Shown here in pieces: positions 21,436 through 34,800 of a DNA stretch of 64,000 nt. Source of the stretch: Diphasiastrum complanatum (lineage: Eukaryota > Streptophyta > Lycopodiopsida > Lycopodiales > Lycopodiaceae); assembly GCA_029204225.1 (NCBI GenBank), contig CM055109.1, forward strand, positions 37,544,991 through 37,608,990, given 5' to 3'. The notes below the pieces were generated by a model, which saw only the letters and a program-made list of their open reading frames with translations, did not search any database and was not told the DNA's origin. How positions within the stretch are numbered: position 1 is the stretch's first letter; every line of letters starts with the position of its first letter. The position numbers and the translations under genes are program-made.

Positions 21436-24400
21436 CCCTTAATCTGGATCCGTGAAAGCCTTGATCTTCAGACTTAGCAATGCACAAAATCTGTTGTGTG
21501 CATTAACACTGAGTGCTTTCGTAAGAATGTCTACAACCATGTCCTGCGTTCTACAGTACGTTAAGCTCACTTCTCTGTCGAAAACCTTGCCCCTGATGCA
21601 GTGATATCTTATCTCAATGTGCTTACTCCTAGAATCAAATCTAGGGTTGGCCGATAAAGCAATAGCACTTTGGTTATCACAAAACAAAATTGTAGGGCTG
21701 TACTGATACAGATTGATGTTTGACAACAAATTTCTCAACCAAAACGCTTCCTTAATAGATTGAGAAGCAGCAATATATTATGCTTTAGTAGAAGAAAGTG
21801 TGATAGAGGTTTTCTTACGACTGTTCCACAAAATAGGACTGCCATTAAAGAAGAATGTAAATCCAGATGTAGACTTACGATGGTCTGCATCTCCTCCCCA
21901 GCTTGCATCAGAATATCCACTAAGCTGATGGAGATTGTCGTTGCTGACATCTCCATAGCAGATGCACTGGTCCATGGTAGCTCGAATATATCTCATGACT
22001 CGAATAAGAGCCTTCCAATGGGTAATTCCAAGATTAGCCATGTATTGGCTGAGTGAGTTGACAGCAAAAGAGATATCTGGCCTTGTACAGACCATTGCGT
22101 ACATGAGAGATCCGAGTATCGATCGATACGGGTATTCTCTCATCTGCTCCTCTTCATGCTTTGTCTGGGGACATTGGTCCTTTGACAAATGCAGGCCTGG
22201 ATCCATTGGTGAGTGAGCTAATTTAAAATTGATCAAATTGTATCTATTAAGAACACTATGAAGATACCTTTGTTGAGTGATGTAAATTAGTCGATTTGAT
22301 CTGTCTCTGTGGATTTGAATTCCAAGACAGAAGCGAGCTTTGCCTAGATCAGTCATGTCGAATTTTGAGAACAACATCTGTTTTGAATCCTTGACCATAT
22401 TGGCATCGTTGTTGAAGAGCAACGTATCATCAACATACAAGGTGATGATAATGAAAGATTGTTGCACTAACTTTGAATAAACATTGTAATCAACAGTGCT
22501 TGGTTTAAATCCTTGTTCAATGAGGAATGTGTTGATCCTTTGAAACCAAGCTCTGGCAGACTGTTTCAAGTCGTACATTGCTTTATGGAGTTTATAGACA
22601 TGATTCTTCATGCCTTCCAGAACGTATCCTTTAGGCTGGATCATGTAGATATCTTCTTGTATAACTAACTCCATTCAGATAGGCTGGTTGTACATCGAGT
22701 TGATGTACTTCGAGGTCGGCAGCTGCAGCATAAGACAGGAGCATTCAGATCGACGAATGTTTGATGACTGGACTAAAAGTCTCACTGTAGTCGACATTCG
22801 GGATCTGGGTGAATCCTCGTGCTACCAGTCTAGCCTTTCTTCGATCAATCGCTCCATTGGCGTTATATTTGATCTTAAAGATCCATTTGCAATCGATAAT
22901 ATTGCAGCCAATAAGAACTTCGACTAATGACCATGTCTGATTCTTGATCAGAGAGGAATACTCTATGTCCATAGCTTCTCTCCAGAGATCATAGTCTGGT
23001 TGGCTAAGTGCCTCTTTGACTATCGTCGGTTCCTACATTAAAAGACAAACAGACTCAGGAGTATACCTTGTGGACTGTGTGTGCACTCGGCTTGATCTTC
23101 TGGGAGGATTCGACTGATGAACCGCTCCTGGGATATGTTGTTGGGTAGCAGCAACATCTTCGTCTGATTCGATGTCTCGAAGTGGGTAGATGATAGACAT
23201 TCCTGAGCCAGAAGTTTGGATTGTCGTGTCAATGGTAGGTGATGAAGATTCTTCTTCCTTGCCTTTGAGGTCGATGAACTGATCCTCGATAAAGACTGAA
23301 TCCTGGCTATACAAGATTTGCTAGGTATCAGGATCGTACAACTTGTAGGTGTTATCAGACAAAGTATATCCGATCAGAATGGCCTTTAGACCTTGGAAGT
23401 CCAATTTCTTCCTTGTGTCCTTTGGGATCTATGTATAGGCAATGCACCCAAACACTCTTAGGTTCTTCAAAGAAGGCTTGGAGCCTGCCCACACCTCATG
23501 GGGTGTCTTGTCTGAGAGGGCTTTGGTCGAACATCTGTTCTGGATGTAAGCTGCAGTGGAGACAGCTTCAGCCCAGAACCTCTTGGGCAACGATGCATGT
23601 GCTAGCACACACTTAGCAAATTCGACCAGAGTTCGGTTCTTCCTCTCAACTAAGCCATTAAACTGAGGACTGTAAGGAGTGATGAATTTCTGCTCAATGT
23701 CTTGGCTTTGGCAGTACTCCTTGAGCTCGACAGAGATATATTCTCCACCGTTATCTGACCTTAGGGCCTTGATCATCCTTCCATTTTCCTTTTCTGCACG
23801 CTCCTTGAAGATTCTGAAGCAGTTGAAGGCTTCTGATTTCTTCTTTATGAAGTACACCATCGTTCTTCTTGAGATTCGTCAATAAAGGTTATAAAATACT
23901 TGGCCTCCTTCAGTGAAGGATTTTTCATCGGGCCACAAATATCTGAATGTACAACATCTAGCAATCTCTAGCAACATGCTGATGGCTTGACTTAAATGCC
24001 TTCCTAGTCTGTTTTCCAACTAGACATTCTTGACAGACAGGTAGCTCGACTGTTTCGCGAGAATAGTCGAGATCAAGAACAATAGATTGTCTAGACATTC
24101 ATTGTATAGTAGCATAATTTAAATGACCAATTCTATAATGCCAAAGTAAAGCTTTATTTGATTGAATTGAAGTACTGAGAGCCTAACTAGAGGCAAAAAA
24201 GTAATGGCTTAATTTATACAAGTATCCATGCCTCTTTTCGAGTGCTAGGATCTTGCCTATCCTATCAACTACTTTACATTGATCACATTCGAATTCTACT
24301 CTGTGTCCTAGATCTGTGATTCAGCTTACAGAGAGCAGATTTGTGGATAACTTAGGTACATACAGAACTTTGGAGAGTAGCTTAGATTGATTATTTGCAA

Positions 24401-24608
24401 AGCATAATCTTATAGTTCCTTCACCTTTAATAGTTTGCGTGCTATTGTCGCCAAGGTGAACAAATTTCTGGGTACTATAAGGTGTATAGGACTCGAAACA
24501 GCCAATCAAGCTAGTCATGTGCTGAGTGGCTCCGGAATCCAGGAACCAAGAATTGTCGCTAGATGCTCCTTGATGGTTGTTCATGAAGGCATCATGATTC
24601 GCTTTTTG
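21436..24608 (-). pseudogene. Copia pol: protease, integrase, RT, RNase H; gag deleted
   Basis: Minus-strand order. Protease: WFLDSGATQHMTS at about 24,540, then VLYVPKLSTNLLSVS. GAG-pre-integrase at 24,320-23,880, frame-broken. Integrase 23,860-23,429: LRSDNGGEYISVELKEY, FNGLVERKNRTLVEF (the D and E of DD35E) and FWAEAVSTAAYIQNRCS. RT entry 22,972-22,745: IDCKWIFKIKYNANG and ARLVARGFTQIPNVDYSETF. RT core 22,674-21,778: HKAMYDLKQSARAWFQ and TLYVDDTLLF, keeping the YVDD catalytic box. RNase H: YSDASWGGDADHRKS and, at 21,738-21,439, HIEIRYHCIRGKV and VVDILTKAL. Several stops and frameshifts separate the parts. Gag, the PBS and part of the 5' LTR are missing because protease is fused directly to mid-LTR at about 24,608. 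Confidence 0.9.
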
Positions 24609-24990
24609 AATGAACTGTGTCAGATTAAGTATATCAAGTATACAAGTCAATTATTCGGTTGAGTACAAGACTATAGCGGACGAAACCGCGTGCCCTACAA
24701 AGCTTATTTCTATCTTTAATGAGGAATGAAAACCTATTCTCTTAGTCTCTTCTTCATCATCTGATAATCATCATCATCATCATCAAATACGCAGATGGTA
24801 TCCAATATATATACATAATATTACAGGTGTGCATATGCGAAAGTACAGAGTGGATGTGCTATTTGTAGGAGATCGTGGGTGGCTGCAATCGTTGTTCAAT
24901 CTGTTAGCGCAACTGCATGGGGTGAGTGCGACGTCAGCCAGTATTGAAGTGAACGTTTTTCGCTTGTCACCATGACCTGTGTAAGAACGC
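24609..24990 (-). repeat. Truncated copia 5' LTR
   Basis: These 380 bases match 20,905-21,290 of the 3' LTR closely (for example AACTGTGTCAGATTAAG, TATCCAATATATATACATAA). The piece lacks both LTR ends. At its low end it runs into the protease frame, and at its high end (about 24,990) it stops where the next, oppositely oriented copia element begins. Confidence 0.85.
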
Positions 24991-25138
24991 GACACCGATT
25001 TGGCTTTCAATTTGGTGGAAAAGCGACGAGTGGCCTGGTAAGGGAGAAAGTGCAAATCATTATTTTCAACTTTTGACATCACATTTGGCCTCGGCATACT
25101 GCTTTTAGCCTACGACAGAAGTTTCAAGCAGTTTTGCG

Positions 25139-28100
25139 ATGACAAACATGGGAGAGTCCATTTTGAGTGAAAGTAGCAAATTGGACGGGATTTCCAACTA
25201 TGCAGTGTGGAAATTCAAAATGAAAAACATACTGATGGAGAAAGACGTGTGGGAAGTCCAGGTGATGAGAGAAGGCCGCCAAATGAAGCAGATATCAAAG
25301 TGTTCGACAAAAAGATGAGGAAAGCTTTGACCTTCATTAACTTGTCAGTGAAGGATTACATCATTACCCACATTTGTGATGTTGTTACACCCAGACAGGA
25401 ATGGGATGTGCTAAAGGAGCAGTTCGAGACATCAAATCTGTCAAGAATAATGTTTATGAAGTCAAAGCTGAATAGTGCCCGAATGGAGCAAGGAGAGCAC
25501 ATTCAGACGTACATGACTAAAATCAAGACATTGAGGGATGAACTGCATTCTATTGGTGAGCGCATACGTGATGTAGAGCTGGTGCACAATGCATTGTGCA
25601 GCATTGCGGAACCCTATCAGATGTCTGTGAGCAGAATAGCCATCAAGAGAAAGATTGCCAACCTTTGACGAGCTCATAGGAATCTTGATGCAGGAAGAGC
25701 AACGACAAGAAATGGTGAAAGTTAGACGTCAAAATACTGACGATCAGGCACTTGTGACATGCCAAAAACAAGGCAAGGGCAAGAAGAAGTCTAAAAAATT
25801 ATTTTCCAAGACTCAGGAGGATGAGGGATCTTCCAGTAAGACCAAGAAGAGAGGCAGTGCTTCCATTGTGGTAAAAAGGGCCATTGGAAGAGTGAATGTC
25901 GAACATTCCTACCAGAACAAGGCAAGGGGAAACCAAAGCAAGCAGGTAACCTTGTCGATGAGGGTGAGATTGAAGACTCTAGCATCTTCATATATGCATT
26001 ATCATCTAATCAAGATGATCAAGCATGGTATATTGACTCGGGAGCCACAAGACACATGACAAGTAACAAGAATTGGTTCAGTAGCTTGAAAGTGTTGGAT
26101 AATGGAATGACCGTTTCACAAGCAAAAGGTGATGTGTGCAAAATCAAGGGGATAGGCACCATTTCAATCCAACTAGCTGATGGCAAAAGCAGGATGATCA
26201 GGGAGGTACTTTGCGTACCAGGTTTGAAGAAAAATCTACTTTCTATTGGAGTCATTACTGATCAAAGTGAAAGTAGAATTCACCCATGATCATTGCTTTG
26301 TGAAGGATGTGAACCAAAAGTTCAAAGTTATTGCAGATGGAGTAAGGGAGCCCAATACAAAATTGTACAGGTTGAATGCTACAATCAATGGGCAACATGG
26401 ACTCGTATCGTCCATTCCATCGCAAACTGAGTTGTGGCATAAGAGGCTTGGTCACTTGAACTTAGGAAGCCTCAGTTTGATGAGAAAATTGGAGATGGTA
26501 ACAGGATTGCCTACCATAGAAGACCACTTGAAATCGATGTGCGAATCATGTGTATATGGGAAGCAGCATCGAGAGAAGTTCAATAAAGGTGGTGTTGCAA
26601 GGGCAAAGAACATCCTGGATTTGATCCACACAGATTTATGCAGGCCTATGAGGACTATGTCCTTAGGTAAAGCCTTCTATTCCATGACCTTTATTGATGA
26701 TATGTCACGTAAGACGTGGATCTACTTCTTGAAAAAGAAATCGGATGCATTTGACAATCTCAAGAGCTTCAAAGCATTGGTCAAAAATCAGACAGGTACG
26801 AAGATCAAAGTCCTAAGATCAGATAGTGGAGGTAGTACAAGTCTAATGACTTCAATGATCTTTGTGATCAATGTGGGATCAAAAGACAATTTATGCAAGC
26901 TCATACTCCTGCTCTCAATACTGTAGCTAAGCGCAAGAATCATATGATTGTGGAAAGTGCTAGATCTATGCCAGTTGAGATGAAACTAACAAAAGATTTT
27001 ATGCAGTATGGCAGACTATCTTCAAAATAGAAGTCCTACCATTTCCATACCAAAGATTACACCTAAGGAAGCATTCATGAAGAAGAAGCCAAAGGTGAAC
27101 CACTTGCGAATCTTTGGATGTAAAGCCTTTGTACACATTTGACATAAACTTGATGTAAAATCTATCAAGTGTATATTCCTAGGATGTGATGATCGTGTGA
27201 AGGGCTATAGATGTTTTGATCCAGTGGAAAACAAAATCCATGTAAGTCATGTTGTTATCTTTGATGAATCCAAGATGTATGAAGACGAGGATGCAGAGAA
27301 AATAGACACATCCAGTGGGAAAGATGGTACAGTGAGGATACCTCCTGATGATGATCCATTCATTGACCTTCCAAGTGATGAACATGAGGATACATCTCAA
27401 GATACTACTATTCAATCTCTAGAGACAGGTTGGAGAGGTAGAGACAAACCTTTTGGTGCAAGAAGGATTGAAGTTGCAGGTGACAAACGCAAGGAGAAGG
27501 GTGTACCATGGGATACGTTTTCACCAAGAAGCCGATCAGCTGACAAGAATCTCCCTAAGTGGTTTGAGAGATTGTTGGAGAGCCGCGACATGGATGACTT
27601 TCCAGAATCATCTAGACAGGAAGAGCTACGAAGATCAACAAGAGAGAAGACACGACCTGAAAGGTATGAAGCAAATTATGCTCTCTTATCTAGCATTATT
27701 CAAAGCAAAAAACCTTTGACTTATGGTGAAGCGAAGGATGATGACATTTGGGTCAAAGCCATGGGAGAGGAGATGGAGTCAATTGCTAAGTATAGCACAT
27801 GGGACTTAGTAGAACCACCAATTGGCAAGAAACCCATTGGTTGCAAATGGGTATACAAGACTAAGTACCATGCAGATGGAAGTATAGCAAAGCACAAGGC
27901 AAGATTAGTGATCAAAGGGTATGCACAAAGTAAAGGCATCGACTATGAGGAGACCTTTGTGTCAGTATGTAAGTGGAATACTCTACGTCTACTTGTTGCT
28001 TTAGCTCACATTTTGGTTGGCCTTTGCATCAAATGGAAGTGAAATCTACTTTTCTAAATGGTGAGTTAGAAGAAGAGGTGTTCATGGATCAACCTGAAGG

Positions 28101-29274
28101 CTTCATAGCGAAGGGACAGGAAAATGAAGTATGTCACTTGAAGAAAGCACTTTATGGTCTTAAACAGGCACCATGTGCATGGTATAGCAGGATTGATGTC
28201 TACTTTTGTTCAAAGGGGATGGTGAGAACACATTCTGATCCAAATCTGTATGTCTTATGCTTTGATGGTATGGTTGCTTTGATTGCTCTTTATGTTGATG
28301 ACTTGATTATTACGGGAAATAATCAAGAGATGATAGACATGATCAAGAAAGACCTCATGGAACAATTTGAGATGACAGATCTCAGCCTGATGCATTATTG
28401 CCTTGGAGTAGAGGTGTGGCAAAAAGGACACGAAGTGGGTTTAACACAGGTGAAGTATGTCAAAGAGTTGTTGCACAGGTTTAGATTGTAGGATTGCAAA
28501 CCAGTGAATACTCCTATTGAACCAAGTAAGAAACATCATTTGATGCTATGCTGTATAGGCAGTTAGTAGGTAGCTTGATTTACCTTACCACAACTAGGTA
28601 AAAAACGTCACAGTCATTTGATGCTATGTTGTATAGGCAGTTAGTAGGGAGCTTGATTTACCTTACCACAACTAGACCAGATATATGCTATGTTGTTGGT
28701 ATTGTAAGTCAGTTTATGGCAGCACCTACAAAAATGCATTGGAAGGCAACTAAACGCATTTTGTGTTATGTAAAAGGCACTTCAGATTATGGCTTGATTC
28801 ACAGGAAGCATTAGGATTTACCTGAGTTGTGGGGCTATGTGGATGCGGATTGGGGAGGTGACTATGATGATCGTAGATCCACCACAGGGTATGTATTCCA
28901 GCTTTGTGGTAGTTGCTTTTCCTGGTCTAGTAAGAAGCAAAGTACAATTGCTCTTTTCACCACAGAAGCAGAGTATAAGGCAATGTGTAGTGCAGCATAG
29001 AAAGCTATATGGTTGAGACAAATCTTGGAAGAAGTTGGCATGAAACAGAAAAATCCCACGGTTACATAGCGACAGTTAGAATCCAGTGTTCCATGTGAGA
29101 ACCAAACACATTGAGATTCAATATCACTTTATACGTGAGAGGCTACTAAGTCATGAAATTCATGTTGTTCATTGTAGTACGGAAGAACAACTAGCTGATA
29201 TTTTCACTAAGCCACTTGTTGGAGAAAAGTTTGATAAGTTTAAATCAAAGCTTTCTGTACTTAAAGTTTGTTGA
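25139..29274 (+). pseudogene. Copia gag-pol, nearly full set of domains, frame-broken
   Basis: Gag starts at ATG 25,139 (MTNMGESILSESSKLDGISN; WKFKMKNILMEKDVW), shifts frame at about 25,250 and continues to 25,668. Zinc knuckle at about 25,870: CFHCGKKGHWKSEC, complete. Protease: YIDSGATRHMTSNKNWF, then VLCVPGLKKNLLSIG. Integrase: LWHKRLGHLNLGSLS, CESCVYGK, TFIDDMSRKTWIYFLKKKSD and LRSDSGG. Linker and RT entry 27,197-28,042: WDLVEPPIGKKPIGCKWVYK. RT 27,973-28,491: KKALYGLKQAPCAWYSRID and LYVDDLIITGN, keeping YVDD. RNase [48 protein letters not shown] and LADIFTKPL. Frameshifts and stops lie at most domain borders. The 5' LTR is not present. Confidence 0.9.
28536..28675 (+). repeat. 62-bp duplication inside the copia RT/RNase H linker
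   Basis: The segment starting TCATTTGATGCTATG and ending in CTTACCACAACTAG is present at 28,536-28,597 and 28,614-28,675, differing at a few bases. It codes for the conserved YRQLVGSLIYLTTTRPD stretch, so the duplication interrupts the frame and is a later mutation of this copy. Confidence 0.9.
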
Positions 29275-29330
29275 CTTTAAAGCTATGTATATGACTGTAT
29301 AAAAAGTAGACTCTACTTTAAGGGAGAGGA

Positions 29331-29600
29331 TTAGAATTAAAGTAGAATCATTGTGTTACCGTACTGTGGGTCCTATCAGTCGATAAGGATCAATTGGCCT
29401 CGCCACGAGGCAAGTCGACGAGACACGCGTCCCGCCAACGGCAACCTGGGTCATGCACGGGTTGCCTGAGTGAACAACTATATGTACAGTGTAATTTCAC
29501 TTTGAGAAATACAGTTGCTATGTGAGCTTCTTGTGGAGAGTGTTTTCTGTCTGTGTTACTGTGTAGCATGATCTGTGTTCCTGTTCGAAGCAAATTCTAA
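29331..29600 (+). repeat. Copia 3' LTR, about 270 bp
   Basis: It follows a purine-rich tract (AAGGGAGAGGA) 50 bases after the RNase H stop. It starts TTAGAATTAAAG and ends AAATTCTAA, giving TTAGAATT/AATTCTAA inverted ends, though the canonical outer TG/CA is not evident. Its boundaries are therefore approximate. The end of the piece has transcription-end-like sequence (CTGTGTTACTGTGTAGC). Confidence 0.55.
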
Positions 29601-31830
29601 GTCCCTACACATCGACTAATTCTCACAAGCCAACAACATGCATGGACCTAGAAAACAATGGAGGGGTGATGCTAGAGTCAACATCACATATTCAAGCAAC
29701 GGTGATCACAACGATGCAAGATTGCATTGCATGAAGAAACCATGTATAGTATAGTGGACACCATTTTTGAGAGTATCCATGCAAAAAATATGTCATGCCA
29801 AGGTGCTCCCAAGCTAGCTTTGACAAAGACATGTATTTAACAATGATGAAAAACCACTCTTGAATGAAGCTCAAACAACAATATATCCTTGTGCATCATT
29901 TTCACCCATAGCCATATCCCTTCTTTTGCTAAACATCCAAGCGATGTACATTTGAAGTGATCATACTGTCATGACTTGGTATAGATGACATGTGAATATC
30001 TATTGTGATTGATACACATTTGTCAATATGACATTTCCAACTATTGTGAAAACAATTAAGATAATTGATTCTATTGTCCTATATATAGCTTGTTTGATAT
30101 ATGTTGGCATATGCAATTTACCACCCAAAAAAATTCTTGTAGGCAATTTCATTTCCTCATGATGAGAAGAGAATTGAGCTATGTTGAGCACACCAGAGAT
30201 TGATTACAAAATCATCCATGCCTGTTGCCATAAAGATTGCATCCTTTTTGACAATGGGTACTTGGAGATGAATGAATGTCCACAATGGCAAGAAGTGCAA
30301 GGATTCAAGGTACCAAGGTGTTAAGTCATTTTTCAATTATTCCATGATTGCACTGCTAGTTTTGTTGTCACTCTTTATGTGTGTGCCAAGCAATTTAGTT
30401 GCAAGGAAACATATCAAAAATGGTTTAAGCATTTAAGGGCCATCTTTTGCTTCCTTGCATAGTGTTAGGAAAATGCAAAGTGAAGAACATGGATGTGTAT
30501 TTTGCACCATCAAAAGAGTCAATGACTCGTATTTCCTTTGTAGTGGTGTACAAGTGTTAATTTTGGTTGCAATATTTTTAAACCAACTTTGGCTGCCAGA
30601 AAAACTGGTTGAACCTATTTTCTAGTCTCTGCTTCAAAAATGCAAAATCAGTGGGGAAGCATAAGGTTTAAATCTCCAAAGCAAATGAATGAGTACATAA
30701 ACTTTAAGATCTGAATACTAATGTTACATTCCACACATTCTCAAACATGTACATGTTCTTGATTTGTGATGCATACTTAGTTAAGGTACGAAGTTACTCT
30801 GACTTCTTAGATTAACACTAACTTCTATTAAAAAGCCATTTATAAATCTACCTAGATAAGGGACAACCTTCAATTATCTTCTATGTTTGTAGTGATTCAG
30901 AGTCACTATGTCTCTGGCTTAGGTGTACATTTCTTGTCAACCATGGCCACAAGCCTCCTCATCCACGATTCTAAAAAATAAAAGGTGGCCAACCAGACCA
31001 ACATTTACTAGGATACACAAAATGGTTGTGAGACACCCAACAAGGTATGCAGTCAGAATATATCTCCTCACAATTACATAGAATCGGAAACTGCTCTACT
31101 AGAAAACCTTGATGACGTGAAATCTGGATCTACGCAAGTATCACCAACTTAAACACTCTTCCACTTGAGATATTATTGGTTTAGTCATTGTGAATCTCAT
31201 AGTTGGCTACGAAAACATGTCTTAAAACGATCTGGCTTTCCTTCAGTTTGTAAACAGACAATAGCATAAAAACTGATCATTACGTGCAAGGACCTTGATA
31301 ATTTCACCTAAGATATGCAGTCGACCGTTTCTTGCATAGAAATTTACTATTACAGCGCACTAAAAAGCTCTAGCAATCTGCAACTAGTTGTCAACACAAA
31401 TGCATTTCCATTGTGTATGGGTTATCCAGAATTTGCTACGAAGTGGGCACATTAACTCGATATGCCTTAACGTGGACAGGGAGAGATGTTTGGATTGGAG
31501 CAGTCTATCATGATTTTCAAGACCAGATTGCCAGAAGCTTGCTGTTTTTATTTCACAGAAAATCATCACCCACAGATGCTTTTACATAAGAAGCTGCAAC
31601 TCATATATGCCAGCCTGTTGGATTACTCTCATATAATTAATTTTTCTTGTTAGTGGTATATGGGCATCAAAGTGAGTCTGGTGTTGCGAGAACAGCCGAA
31701 AACAACACTTTGCAGACCATCTTGTCTACCCTTTGTGTTGAACAAAGAGTGATGGTATTTCAGGGCTTTGCCCAGGTGACTCAGCCTCTCCACAATAACA
31801 GTATCTTCTTTACATAATGACAAGATACGC
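29601..31830. other. Intergenic; 3' flank of the LRR gene at its right end
   Basis: No gene or transposon is recognised. The last few hundred bases (about 31,400-31,830) should include the 3' UTR of the minus-strand LRR receptor gene; no single polyadenylation signal stands out. Confidence 0.4.
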
Positions 31831-34800
31831 TTAGCGCCCAGATTCAAGCATTTCGACATAAGCAGCCTGTTGCTGGCATTGATAGTCCTCACCTGACGAT
31901 GAACACCAATCCAGACATATGTCCACCAAGCTCTCAATCTCTGACAATCGTTGAACCACATGAGCCATGACAGGCCTCTTGCTTGCAGCTTCATCCATGC
32001 AAGCAAATGCAAGATTGATGATGCCTATAACTCCAGCTGTTGAGTACTTTCCCCTCAAAGTTGGATCCACTACTTCATGTATATTTCCAGATCCAAACAA
32101 ATTCTTCACCCAATTGCTCATGTGTGCTAATGACTGTCTCTGTGTATCAACAAGCACTGGCTTACGCCCTGTCAGAAGCTCCAGTAGAAGAACCCCATAT
32201 GCAAATACATCTGTTTTTTCACTCAGATGACCATTTAATGCATATTCAGGAGCTAAATATCCCAGTGACGCTGACATTTTTATGTCTGCAAAAACCATCT
32301 CATCAGCTAAAATTGTCGTTAAACCCCATTCAGATATTAGAGCATTGTAATTCTCGTCTAGTAGAATGTTTGAAGCCCAGACGGTATGCTGGCATACTGC
32401 ATGTGGCACAGCATTGTGCAAATACTTCAGTCCTGGTGGATACGCAACATTGAAAGCAGTAAGAATTTCCCATTGGCATAAGTAATATAAAAAACAGACA
32501 GGAACCAGAGCAATTGGATAAGATATGTATATTTCTTGAGAATGGCTATCAGACAAATCAGTTATCCTCAGTCTGACTGCAAAGAAAGAAGAAAGAAAGG
32601 CTATCTGAAATCTCCTTCAAGAAAGCATGCTTTGTTGTGACAAATTCGTTCATACCTTTTGCAATACCATAAGCTACATGCACTCTTGTTAGCCAGTCCA
32701 GTGATGGACCAACCCCAACATGCAAATGCTCGTATAAGGTTCCATTGGAGACAAAATCATATACAAGATAACAGTGTGCGCCGCCTCTTGATAGACAAAA
32801 ACCCCTCAAGTTGATAATATTTTCATGCCTGAATTTGGTTAAGTTTTGCAAACCAGCCTGAAGTTCGCTTTCCCCAACACCATAAGTAGTCTTGATTAGA
32901 TGCTTAATGGTCACAGTTGATCCATCCCTAAGGCTAGCCTTATACAAAGATCCATGACTGTTCCTTTCCACCAGACATTTCGTTGAGAAAAAATTGGTTG
33001 CCATCTCTAATTCGTCAAGCTTATACTCTGACCTTCCTGAGGAACAGCTTGCAGCAACAGCGTGCAAGGTAGCTGCAGCTTCACGTGCAGAAGCTTTGCC
33101 TTTTCTAGCAGAATGATCCGAGTAAGCAATATCATCTTTGAAATATTTTAGTTGTTCCTGAATTTTGGGAATACAATCCTCATGAGCGAAACTGACCCTC
33201 TGTTTTTGCCTCCTAGACCAGATAAAAATCACTAGCGTAGCAACTGCGCCCCCTACTGCTATTGCTATTACTCCTGCTATGACGGAAACTTTTACAACCG
33301 TGGCCAAACTCCTAGGCTGGGCCTTTCCCTGAGGAGCTGCCGGTAGACCCTGTAAGAAAGGAGGAACATCCTCAGAAGGAGAGAGTGCACCAGTCAATAC
33401 TTCTGGGTTCTGGAGGTCACCTGTTGAATTGCATGATGGGAGGTTGGCAAACCCATCTCCACAAAGCCACAAGTTGTTGCTGTAAAAAAATTCCTGCTGC
33501 AAACCCTGTAGTCCTGCAGAACATTTGATAAATCTCTGCCTTGTAACTTCAGGTGCAGCAACGGAGAGACCATAACTACCAGCTAACAGAAAACAGAGAC
33601 AACAACACAAAGCATGTGCGCTCCTTCGAAGGAGGCAGGGACCATATGTGGCAAATCATAACTATTTCTCTTCTGTAATCTTTCTGTTTTGCGCTGCAGT
33701 ACACAATGCCATAATTGAAGCAGACTTACCTGGAGGAGTAGAGCCAGACAAGTTGTTGTTCCTCACATCCAGGACTTTAAGAGTGTTAAGGTTGCCCAAT
33801 GACAATGGAATCGGGCCAGTCAGCATGTTAAAACTGAGATCCAAATGAGTAATTGAGCTGAGGCTTCCAAAAGGTAGTGGAATGTCATCAGTGAGTTGGT
33901 TGTGTTGCAATGCTAGAATACTGAGATGACCTAGCTCTCCCAGCTCATCTGGTATCCGACCATTGAGTGCATTGCAGCACAGTTGTAAAACTGTACAATA
34001 CGGCAAGTGTAAGTACTAAGCATGTTGCTAATGTTGCTATCCAGACTTACTTTGTATGAGAATATACCAAAATAAATAAAAAAATATCAATCCATTCATA
34101 TGCAACTGGTAACAAAAAGCACAATCCAGTCCAGTGAAAATAGCACAAAGGTATATAAGTCTTTGTGCTTTGGTGAATCACATCACTAAAAAAGTATTCA
34201 CAAATACAAAGCAGCAGCCTTCATGCATCACATAAGAAGACATTGCCTGGACACAGTGGAAGATGGAACAATTTAGAAACAAATAATAAGCATAAGTAAG
34301 TTGAACATTTGTTGGTGAAGCTCTTAAGGTAAAACACAGATAATTCTTGATGTCACATCAGATTACAAAAGAAAGGAATAAAGACGAGAAAGGCAATTCT
34401 GAGAAAATATTTTCACATGCTATTGCCTTCTGTTTGGTCTCATTGTTGTTTACTAATCTACCATGGTTATGGACCCCCAACGGTAAAATCCTACACAAGC
34501 ATTAGATCTGCTACTCTATTCAGCTACCACCAGTTCGCTGCCTCAACCCTGTCATCAGAACCTGCCTCACAATCCTTCACAAACATGGAACTGGAATCAG
34601 TCTATGTTACAGAATCCTGTATAATCAATCACTTTGATAAAACAAACGTTTCAATTTGGAGATGGAAAATGAGGATGATTCTCAAAGAAAAGGGCCCCTG
34701 GTCCTTTGCAGGGCCAGAGAAAAAATCTGAACTGGATGGATTTTCGAAGTTGCGCCACCTTCATGTGACTTAGGAGATGCTTATTAAGGGGTTGGATACA

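Noticed and set aside
21053-21487. 144-codon minus-strand frame
   Set aside because: It runs through the copia 3' LTR; not a protein-coding part of the element.
32040-32453. 137-codon plus-strand frame
   Set aside because: Antisense shadow of the last exon of the LRR receptor gene.
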